Origin: Vagococcus proximus
GTDB lineage: Bacteria; Bacillota; Bacilli; Lactobacillales; Vagococcaceae
Direction: 5' to 3'
Assembly: GCF_029143285.1 (NCBI RefSeq)
Contig: NZ_JAPDSH010000004.1
Location: forward strand, 124,001-188,000
DNA length: 64,000 bases
Shown: in pieces, positions 57,220-64,000 of the stretch
Position numbering within the stretch: position 1 is the first letter of the stretch
Layout: each line of letters opens with the position of its first letter
The notes under the pieces: model-generated
The model's database searches: none
What the model was told of the DNA's origin: nothing
The model's input: the letters and a program-made list of their open reading frames with translations, nothing else
Made by a program: the position numbers and the translations under genes

Positions 57220-57699
57220 ATGGGAATCGGACCTTCAACAAAAGAAACCTCTTTGCATCATTTTAGAGACCCATTATTAGATGTGGTTGGAAATGATCCA
57301 GATGTTGATTTACAAGGGGTCATGTTAATCGGAACACCTCAAGATAATCGTATGAAACACCTTGTGGGCCACCGCGCAGCGGTTTGGTTGGAAGGCATGC
57401 GTACAGATGGTGCAATTGTATCAGCTGATGGATGGGGAAATTCAGACGTTGATTTTGCTAATACCCTAGAAGAAATAGGGACAAGAGGCATCAGCGTGGT
57501 TGGCATGAAATTTATTGGACAGCAAGCCAAATTTGTCGTCACTAATAAGCATACAGAATTGATGGTAGACATTAATAAGTCTGAAAAAGGGATTGAAACT
57601 GAGGTTGTTTGTGAAAACAATCTCAATGTTTTGGATGCTAGAAAAGCTCTAGCATTTTTAAAACTTAAAATCCGAAAAGATCACAGTGAAACTAAATAA
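57220..57699 (+). CDS. prdE: Proline reductase cluster protein PrdE
   Basis: The 159-residue protein matches PrdA after the cleavage site (MGIGPSTKETSLHHFRDPL versus CIGPASKECSRHYFREPL). Met replaces the pyruvoyl-forming Cys. It pairs with PrdD as a split PrdA paralogue. The ATG at 57220 aligns with the cleavage site and follows GAAAGAAGTGAG; the frame is open further upstream, overlapping prdD, but that would disrupt the match. Confidence 0.87.
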   Translation: MGIGPSTKETSLHHFRDPLLDVVGNDPDVDLQGVMLIGTPQDNRMKHLVGHRAAVWLEGMRTDGAIVSADGWGNSDVDFANTLEEIGTRGISVVGMKFIGQQAKFVVTNKHTELMVDINKSEKGIETEVVCENNLNVLDARKALAFLKLKIRKDHSETK

Positions 57700-57723
57700 C
57701 CTAAACAATGGGAGGAAAAACTA

Positions 57724-58737
57724 ATGAAATTTTCTAGAATGTTACAAGCGATTGACACACATACAGCAGGGGAAGCAGCTCGTTTAATTACAGGTGGTAT
57801 TCCATTTATTCCTGGTAAATCAATGGCTGAAAAGAAACAATATTTACTTGACCATAACGATGTTTTAAGAACATCTTTAATGTTAGAGCCACGTGGACAT
57901 AACGATATGTTTGGGGCATTTATCTTAGCACCAACAATTGATGATGCTGATTTCGGAATTATCTTTATGGATGCAGGAGGTTACTTAAACATGTGTGGAC
58001 ATAACAGTATTGCCGCTGTAACTGCTGCAGTAGAAACTGGTATGGTTAAACCAAGTGGTGAAGAAATCACACCTGTTAACTTAGATACGCCAGCAGGACT
58101 TGTTCGTGCTAAAGCCTTTATGAAAGATGATTACAAAGTTGAAAAAGTATCATTTGAAAACGTAGAGTCATTCCTTTATAAAGAAAATCAAACACTTGAC
58201 GTTGAAGGTGTTGGAACAGTTAAATTCGATATTTCATTCGGTGGTAGTTTCTTCGTTATTATTCATGCAAGTGAATTAGGCTTAGAAATCAAACCTGAAA
58301 ACGGAACTAAAATTTCTGAAATCGGCATGAAAGTCTTAAATGCTGTTAACGAAAATATTGAAATTCAACATCCAACATTAGAACATATTAAATCAGCTGA
58401 TTTAATTGAAATTTATGACAAACCAACACATCCAGAAGCGACTCATAAAAATGTTGTAGTCTTCGGTGATGGCCAAATTGACCGTTCACCATGTGGAACT
58501 GGTACGTCAGCTAAAGTCGCAACATTATTTGCTAAAGGTGAATTAAAAGTTGGCGAAAGTATTGTTTATGAAAGTATCTTAGGAACATTATTCACTGGTA
58601 AAGTAGTGCGTGAAGCTGAATTAGCTGGTTACAATGCAATTATTCCTGAAATTTCTGGTTCTGCTTATATTACTGGATTCAATACGTTCTTATTTGACCC
58701 AGAAGATCCATTGTCAGATGGTTTCGTACTAGCATAG
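57724..58737 (+). CDS. prdF: Proline racemase
   Basis: The 337-residue enzyme interconverts L- and D-proline. Catalytic Cys are in MDAGGYLNMCGHNSIA and DRSPCGTGTSA. It supplies the D-proline consumed by PrdA/PrdB. Strong GGGAGG ribosome site; 24 bases after prdE. Confidence 0.94.
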   Translation: MKFSRMLQAIDTHTAGEAARLITGGIPFIPGKSMAEKKQYLLDHNDVLRTSLMLEPRGHNDMFGAFILAPTIDDADFGIIFMDAGGYLNMCGHNSIAAVTAAVETGMVKPSGEEITPVNLDTPAGLVRAKAFMKDDYKVEKVSFENVESFLYKENQTLDVEGVGTVKFDISFGGSFFVIIHASELGLEIKPENGTKISEIGMKVLNAVNENIEIQHPTLEHIKSADLIEIYDKPTHPEATHKNVVVFGDGQIDRSPCGTGTSAKVATLFAKGELKVGESIVYESILGTLFTGKVVREAELAGYNAIIPEISGSAYITGFNTFLFDPEDPLSDGFVLA

Positions 58738-58767
58738 GCAGACACATAGAAGAAGGAGTGATTACAC

Positions 58768-59646
58768 ATGGTTTTAGCTATTCAAATTATATTAATCGCC
58801 TTAGTTGCGTACTTTGCTGCAATCTTTATTAAAGATATTATTGCACATAAAGACAATCTAGGTAGTGGAAATTGGGCAGTAGCCTTTGTTATTGGATTTA
58901 TTACAGATGCACTTGATACACTAGGAATTGGTAGTTTTGCCCCAACAACATTATTACTAGATGCAACTAAGCAATTAGAAAATGATAGACAGTTACCAGG
59001 GACACTTAATGTTGCCCACTCTATTCCGGTTATTGTTGAAGCATTATTATTCTTAACTGTTGTTGAAGTTCAACCTGTGACATTATTTTCATTAGTTATC
59101 GCTGCGGCAGTGGGGTCATTATTAGGCTCTAAAATTATCGCTAAAATGCCTGAACGTAAAATTCAGTTCATCATGGGTATTGCGTTAATCGTTACAGCTG
59201 TTTTAATGGGTATGAAACAAGTAGGTTGGTTAGACATGTTAGGTACTGATAATACAGCAACAGGTTTGACTGGTATTAAATTAATCATCGGTATTGTAGG
59301 TAATGCAGTATTTGGCGCTCTTATGACAGCAGGTGTTGGTCTGTATGCTCCTTGTATGGCTATGGTTTACATGCTAGGTGTTAGCCCAATCGTTGCAATG
59401 CCTATTATGATGACAAGTTGTGCGGCTTTAATGCCCGTAGCAAGTCGTGAATTCATTAAAACTGGTAACTACGCACGTAAAGTATCTTTAGGTATTACAC
59501 TTGGTGGTGTTATCGGGGTTGTCTTAGCAGTTAACTTTGTTAAAGGCTTAGATATGAACATCTTGACTTGGGTTATTATCGCAGTTGTTATCTACACAGG
59601 TATCAATATGTTACTTAAATCAAAAAAAGCGCCTAGTGCTGCTTAA
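58768..59646 (+). CDS. TauE/SafE-family membrane protein of the prd operon
   Basis: A 292-residue protein with about eight hydrophobic segments, of the sulfite exporter TauE/SafE (DUF81) family. It lies 30 bases after prdF behind AAGGAG, so it is co-transcribed with the prd genes. Relatives move sulfite, sulfonates or other small anions. Here export of 5-aminovalerate or transport of a selenium or sulfur compound are possible; the sequence does not decide. Confidence 0.75.
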   Translation: MVLAIQIILIALVAYFAAIFIKDIIAHKDNLGSGNWAVAFVIGFITDALDTLGIGSFAPTTLLLDATKQLENDRQLPGTLNVAHSIPVIVEALLFLTVVEVQPVTLFSLVIAAAVGSLLGSKIIAKMPERKIQFIMGIALIVTAVLMGMKQVGWLDMLGTDNTATGLTGIKLIIGIVGNAVFGALMTAGVGLYAPCMAMVYMLGVSPIVAMPIMMTSCAALMPVASREFIKTGNYARKVSLGITLGGVIGVVLAVNFVKGLDMNILTWVIIAVVIYTGINMLLKSKKAPSAA

Positions 59647-59667
59647 TTTGGTATAATAATAATTGTT

Positions 59668-59725
59668 ATGGCTCGTCTTGATGGCTTTAATCAAGGCGAG
59701 CCATCTAGAGTTATTATTTTGTTTT
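59668..59725 (+). terminator. Hairpin terminator between the prd and sel genes
   Basis: A 15-base stem (59668-59682 with 59690-59704, one G-U) is followed after a few bases by a T-rich stretch. It separates the prd operon from selD and may be leaky. Confidence 0.65.
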
Positions 59726-59741
59726 GAAGGAGAGGACTAAT

Positions 59742-60761
59742 ATGTCAGAAGAACAGCTATTTATATGTGGTGGATGTAATGCCAAAATTGGACCAGGTGA
59801 TTTAAGTAAAATACTTAAAGATATTCCAAAAACATCATCGGATAAATTATTAGTCGGCTTTGATACGGCAGATGATGCTGCCGTTTTAAAAATAAATGAT
59901 GATACAGCTATTATTCAAACCTTAGACTTTTTTCCAACAATGGTTGCTGATCCTTACTTATATGGAAAAATTGCAGCTGCAAATGCATTAAGCGATGTGT
60001 ATGCTATGGGTGGTGAGGTTATGTCAGCTATGAATATTGTGTGCTTCCCAGAAGAAAAAAATATCGAAATTTTAGGTGAGATTTTAAAAGGTGGTGCAGA
60101 GAAGGTCAAAGAGGCAGGTGGCGTTCTAGTCGGTGGCCATTCTATCCATGACAGTACACCTAAATATGGTCTATCTGTAACAGGCACTATTCACCCTGAT
60201 AAGATTTTACAAAATAATAATTGTAAAGAAGATGATGTTTTAATTTTGACTAAACCGATAGGAGTTGGAATTATTACAACAGCCTATAGTGTCGGAGAAG
60301 TTGATGAAGCATCATTTAGTGAAGCCACAGATGCTATGCAGACTCTAAATAAATATGCAGCAGAAGTCTTCACTAAGTATCCGGTTAACAGTTGTACAGA
60401 CGTAACTGGTTTTGGTTTAATCGGTCATTTATTAGAAATGTTAGATGACAACTACAGTGCCGAACTTATTTTTGAGGATATTCCTTACATTAAGGCAGCA
60501 TATGACTGTGCGAAAGAATTTTTAATCACTGCTGGTGGCCAGCGTAATCGTAATCAGTTTGAGCAATTTGTTGATAATAAAACAAATGATTTCGCTGTCG
60601 AAGAATTAATTTTTGACCCACAAACATCAGGTGGATTGCTTATCAGTGTACCTCAAGCAATCGCAAATGACCTATTAACTGAGTTGAAAGAGAATAATGT
60701 GACAGCTTCTATCATCGGGAAAGTTACAGCAGCAAAACCAACAAAAATCACAATTAACTAA
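59742..60761 (+). CDS. selD: Selenophosphate synthetase
   Basis: The 339-residue enzyme makes selenophosphate from selenide and ATP. The catalytic Cys lies in CGGCNAKIGPGD with its Lys; no Sec is encoded here. The ATP motifs FDTADDAAVL and VGGHSIHD are present. ATG at 59742 follows AAGGAGAGG, so the in-frame upstream start at 59724 is not used. It opens the selenium gene block. Confidence 0.92.
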   Translation: MSEEQLFICGGCNAKIGPGDLSKILKDIPKTSSDKLLVGFDTADDAAVLKINDDTAIIQTLDFFPTMVADPYLYGKIAAANALSDVYAMGGEVMSAMNIVCFPEEKNIEILGEILKGGAEKVKEAGGVLVGGHSIHDSTPKYGLSVTGTIHPDKILQNNNCKEDDVLILTKPIGVGIITTAYSVGEVDEASFSEATDAMQTLNKYAAEVFTKYPVNSCTDVTGFGLIGHLLEMLDDNYSAELIFEDIPYIKAAYDCAKEFLITAGGQRNRNQFEQFVDNKTNDFAVEELIFDPQTSGGLLISVPQAIANDLLTELKENNVTASIIGKVTAAKPTKITIN

Positions 60762-60786
60762 TTAAAATTTAAGGGAGTGTTTTATC

Positions 60787-61383
60787 ATGGAAATGATTAA
60801 CTGCATCGGAGAAGCGTGTCCATTACCCGTTATTAAAACAAAGAAAGCCTTAAGAGAAAATAATCAAGTAACCGTTCTTGTTGATAATGAAATAGCGACA
60901 CAAAACTTGGCTAAAATGTCAAAACAATTGGGGTTTACATGTCAAACCACTCAATTAGATGAAAAAAAATACAACGTTGTGATTTCGAAAGATGGCACTA
61001 TCGAAGAGGAAGCGTGTGAGGTTATGACATCACCATTATCTGAAACAGGAGAATATATTGTTGCAGTTTCTTCAAATCAGATGGGTGGCGGTGAAGAAGA
61101 ATTGGGTAAAATCTTAATCAAAGGATTCTTATATGCTTTAACTGAGCAAGACGTTTTACCTAAAAAGATTTTATTCTACAATTCAGGTGTCTATTTAGCA
61201 ACGAAAGACTCTGAATCTTTAGAAGACTTACGTCAATTAGCTGATAAAGGTGTGGAAATAGAGTCATGCGGTTTATGTGCTGATTATTATCAAGTTAAAG
61301 ACAAGTTAGCAGTAGGGTCAGTTACAAATATGTACAGCATTTTAGAAACAATGCGTCAGTACCATACTGTAAAACCCTCATAA
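60787..61383 (+). CDS. yedF: Selenium metabolism protein YedF
   Basis: The 198-residue protein has an N-terminal TusA-like domain (Cys in GEACPLPVIKTKKAL) and a C-terminal DsrE/F-like domain with a Cys pair (SCGLCADYY). This layout is the YedF family that accompanies selD. It may carry selenium to SelD. 25 bases after selD. Confidence 0.85.
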   Translation: MEMINCIGEACPLPVIKTKKALRENNQVTVLVDNEIATQNLAKMSKQLGFTCQTTQLDEKKYNVVISKDGTIEEEACEVMTSPLSETGEYIVAVSSNQMGGGEEELGKILIKGFLYALTEQDVLPKKILFYNSGVYLATKDSESLEDLRQLADKGVEIESCGLCADYYQVKDKLAVGSVTNMYSILETMRQYHTVKPS

Positions 61384-61394
61384 GGAGAAAAGCA

Positions 61395-61652
61395 ATGGAT
61401 GAGTATTATTTACTATCATTTGATTCAACCCATCAGGCTATTAAGTCTGAAACCTTATTAAAAGGAACAGATTATACGTTTCGATTAATCCCAACTCCGG
61501 GAGAAATTACGGCAGGATGCGGTTTAACCTTAAAAACAGAACAAGACGTACACGATATTGTAGCCTTCCTAAAAGAACGCTCTATCACGTGGCACGGCCT
61601 TTATCAGGTAATAAGTGAATCGGGAACAAAAATTTATAAAGAAATTAAGTAA
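61395..61652 (+). CDS. DUF3343 protein (putative Se/S carrier)
   Basis: An 85-residue protein with one Cys in TAGCGLTL, of the DUF3343 family often found beside yedF and selD. A carrier role for selenium or sulfur is proposed from context only. 11 bases after yedF. Confidence 0.8.
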   Translation: MDEYYLLSFDSTHQAIKSETLLKGTDYTFRLIPTPGEITAGCGLTLKTEQDVHDIVAFLKERSITWHGLYQVISESGTKIYKEIK

Positions 61653-61672
61653 GCAAGAGGTAAGGAGAAATT

Positions 61673-63553
61673 ATGTCTAATATCGTAATCGGAACAGCTG
61701 GTCATATTGACCACGGAAAATCAACCTTAATCAAAACTCTGACAGGGATTGAAACAGATAAAACAAAAGAAGAAAAACTAAGAGGGATGTCGATTAATCT
61801 AGGGTTCGCTTATTTTGATTTACCAAATGGAGAGCGTGTCGGTGTTGTTGATGTTCCGGGTCATGAAAAATTTATCAAAAATATGTTAGCAGGGTCTGCT
61901 GGTCTCAATCTTGTATTACTGGTCATTGATGCTAATGAAGGGATTATGCCACAAACACGTGAGCATATGGATATATTAACCTTACTAGGTGTAAAAGATT
62001 TTATTATCGTGTTAACAAAAATAGATACTGTAGATGAAGAGTTAATGATGCTTGTAAAAGAAGATATTGAGCAACAATTAGAAGGCACAGTCTTAGAGGA
62101 CGCCCCTGTAGTTGAGGTGGATTCTATTAGTGGGACGGGTATTCCGACTTTACTTGATACAATCGAAAAAAAATGTGAAACAATCGAACCGACGAAAGCG
62201 ACTGGACAACCTCGTTTAAATATCGACCGTTCGTTCTCTTTAAAAGGATTCGGAACAATCGTTACGGGAACGCTACTTGAAGGGGAGTTGCATGTCGGCG
62301 ATGATGTGATTATCTATCCTCAAGAAATCAAAACTCGTGTTCGTAGCTTGCAAGTTCATGAACAGGATGAAGAGATGTCTGGACCAGGAAAACGTACGGC
62401 CATTAACTTAACCAATGTTACTCTTGAAGATGTTGGCCGCGGTGATGTTCTTACAACAAAAGATAACGTTACAGTATCATGGATGCTAAACGTTAAAATC
62501 AACTTACTGCCAAGTGCTACTGAAGGTCTTAAATTATGGGACAGAGTTCGATTAGGAATTGGAACAACGGAAACATTTGCTCGCGTGGTTCCGCTTGGTG
62601 TCGAACAATTAGAGGCTGGGGAAGAGGGATTTGTACAACTCCGATTAGAAGAGCAAGTCGTTGCTCGTGACGGCGACCGTTTTATTATCCGTTCGTACTC
62701 ACCTGTCCATACAATCGGTGGTGGTGTTATTTTAGATAGCCAACCTAAGAAAAATAAACGTTATGATGACTCTGTTTTAGCTAGTCTTGCGATTAAAGAA
62801 GAAGGATCTATTCAAGATATCTTAGTTGAGTTACTCGATCAACAAGGAAAAGGACTGTCTCCTAAAGGCTTTATCGCAACAAATATTGGTAAGAGTGAAG
62901 CCGAAGTGGCAGACATTCTAGTCGATTTGATAGCTGAGGGGACTATTAAAGAGATTAATGGTAAGTTCATCAGTATCAATCAGTACAATCGTATTGCAAA
63001 CGATTTAGTAGCTGTATTAGATAAATACCACAAGAACTTCCGACTCCGTCAAGGAATGCCAAAGGAAGAACTTAAGTCTCGTAGTGAATTAGAGATGAAA
63101 GGGAAAGAGTTTGATACGTTACTGGGCTATTATTTAGCTGATAATCTGTTAAAAGAAACAAACGGATCGCTGTCACTTAAAGACTTTGAAGTTGTGTATA
63201 ATAAATACAATCAGGCACACCGAGATAAAATCGAAAGTACACTTTTAAAAGCTAAATTTACACCTCCTTCAGATGAGGATTTGACTAAAGGAGACGAACA
63301 AATTCAGGAAGTGATTAATTCTTTAGTCGGTATTAGTGTTATTAGATTAGATCATACAACTGTTATTCATAAAAACTATTACGATGAAGCGGTTAACAGC
63401 GCACGAGATTTTATTACTAAAAATGGTAGTATGACTTTAGCAGATTTCCGTGACATGACTGGTTCAAGTCGTAAATATTCAATGCTGATTTTAGAGTATA
63501 TGGATAAAATGCATGTCACAAAACGTGTTGAAAATACACGTGAACTATACTAG
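61673..63553 (+). CDS. selB: Selenocysteine-specific elongation factor
   Basis: The 626-residue GTPase brings Sec-tRNA to UGA. GTP motifs are GHIDHGKSTL, DVPGHE and TKID; domains II and III follow, and the C-terminal half (about 380-626) holds winged-helix repeats that bind SECIS RNA. It confirms that the UGA codons of prdC and prdB are decoded. It is 20 bases after the DUF3343 gene. Confidence 0.94.
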   Translation: MSNIVIGTAGHIDHGKSTLIKTLTGIETDKTKEEKLRGMSINLGFAYFDLPNGERVGVVDVPGHEKFIKNMLAGSAGLNLVLLVIDANEGIMPQTREHMDILTLLGVKDFIIVLTKIDTVDEELMMLVKEDIEQQLEGTVLEDAPVVEVDSISGTGIPTLLDTIEKKCETIEPTKATGQPRLNIDRSFSLKGFGTIVTGTLLEGELHVGDDVIIYPQEIKTRVRSLQVHEQDEEMSGPGKRTAINLTNVTLEDVGRGDVLTTKDNVTVSWMLNVKINLLPSATEGLKLWDRVRLGIGTTETFARVVPLGVEQLEAGEEGFVQLRLEEQVVARDGDRFIIRSYSPVHTIGGGVILDSQPKKNKRYDDSVLASLAIKEEGSIQDILVELLDQQGKGLSPKGFIATNIGKSEAEVADILVDLIAEGTIKEINGKFISINQYNRIANDLVAVLDKYHKNFRLRQGMPKEELKSRSELEMKGKEFDTLLGYYLADNLLKETNGSLSLKDFEVVYNKYNQAHRDKIESTLLKAKFTPPSDEDLTKGDEQIQEVINSLVGISVIRLDHTTVIHKNYYDEAVNSARDFITKNGSMTLADFRDMTGSSRKYSMLILEYMDKMHVTKRVENTRELY

Positions 63554-63584
63554 ATGAAAGCAGATAAAAGAGAGGGGAATAGAG

Positions 63585-64000
63585 ATGGTTTATTATTTTG
63601 ATAATGCAGCAACAACCTTAAAAAAACCTGCTAGTGTAGCGACTGCTGTATTTGAAGCTATACAGTCAGAGACATTAGGAAACCCGTCTAGAGGTGCTCA
63701 CGAACCCTCTCTTAATGCTTTTAGAAGCTTGTATCAAACTCGACTTAAAGTAGCAGAACTGTTCCACGTATCTAATGAGTTAAATATAGGCTTTACAATG
63801 AATGCGACAATGGCTTTAAATATCGCGATTAAAGGATTAATACCAGACAATAGTCATGTTATTTCGACCGTATTAGAACACAATTCAGTCTTACGCCCCC
63901 TTTATCAGTTAGAAGCTAAAGGTGTTACGACATCTTTTGTAAGCTATGATAGAGAAGCCAATCAGTTGAACTATGATGATTTTGAAAAGTTGCTAACACC
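63585..64000 (+). CDS. Class V aminotransferase, cysteine desulfurase-like (cut by window end)
   Basis: Only the first 138 codons are in the window. The start MVYYFDNAATTLKKP is typical of cysteine desulfurase/selenocysteine lyase proteins, followed by the GNPSRGAH stretch and STVLEHNSV, which has the PLP-stacking His. Following selB, it may provide selenide for SelD; this is inferred. ATG at 63585 follows GAGGGG. Confidence 0.82.
   Translation, partial: MVYYFDNAATTLKKPASVATAVFEAIQSETLGNPSRGAHEPSLNAFRSLYQTRLKVAELFHVSNELNIGFTMNATMALNIAIKGLIPDNSHVISTVLEHNSVLRPLYQLEAKGVTTSFVSYDREANQLNYDDFEKLLT

Overview
The window reads as chromosome of a low-GC Gram-positive bacterium of the order Lactobacillales, most likely an Enterococcaceae member (Vagococcus- or Enterococcus-like). 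This is inferred from gene content and order: the FabT-led fatty-acid operon with FabK, a T-box, a TPP riboswitch, LicT/RAT antitermination, cre-like and FabT boxes, and strong AGGAGG ribosome sites. No database search was possible, so the taxon is an inference. No transposase, prophage, rRNA or CRISPR array was seen.

Layout. 1-11.6 kb is transport-rich: the end of an MFS transporter, a heterodimeric ABC exporter with one degenerate ATP site, a second exporter pair with two canonical sites, and a four-gene secreted protein/split-FtsX-permease/ATPase module of unknown substrate. 11.8-12.5 kb encodes a coiled-coil repeat lipoprotein. 12.5-15.5 kb is a tryptophan ABC transporter (trpXYZ) preceded by a Trp-codon leader peptide and a five-segment attenuator. 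15.6-23.7 kb is a GntR-controlled, divergently transcribed mannoside operon (mannose-6-phosphate isomerase, ROK kinase, two GH38-type proteins). 23.7-27 kb is a TPP-riboswitch thiamin salvage operon (tenA-thiM-thiE-thiD). 27-31.2 kb is a MacB-like ABC protein divergent from a two-component system. 31.3-35.8 kb is a beta-glucoside PTS operon with two RAT antiterminators. 35.9-36.5 kb is pnuC. 36.6-47.7 kb is the complete type II fatty-acid operon with acetyl-CoA carboxylase, biotin ligase and BioY. 47.8-49.6 kb holds an Eis-like acetyltransferase and a small collagen-like membrane protein.

The most distinctive part is 49.7-64 kb. It holds a T-box-controlled prolyl-tRNA synthetase with a Pro specifier and a minus-strand selenocysteine tRNA (selC). 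Next comes a D-proline reductase operon: prdC, prdA, a small Prd protein, prdB, prdD, prdE, the proline racemase prdF and a TauE/SafE-type membrane protein. Selenium genes follow: selD, yedF, a DUF3343 gene, selB and a class V aminotransferase cut by the window edge. prdC and prdB both contain in-frame UGA codons that a naive annotation would read as stops. Both are read here as selenocysteine (Sec391 of PrdC, Sec151 of PrdB). Together the genes describe a Stickland-type pathway: racemise L-proline, reduce D-proline to 5-aminovalerate to regenerate NAD+, and make the selenoproteins needed for it. selA is not in the window and should lie beyond it or elsewhere. The whole set is familiar from Clostridia but unexpected in Lactobacillales.
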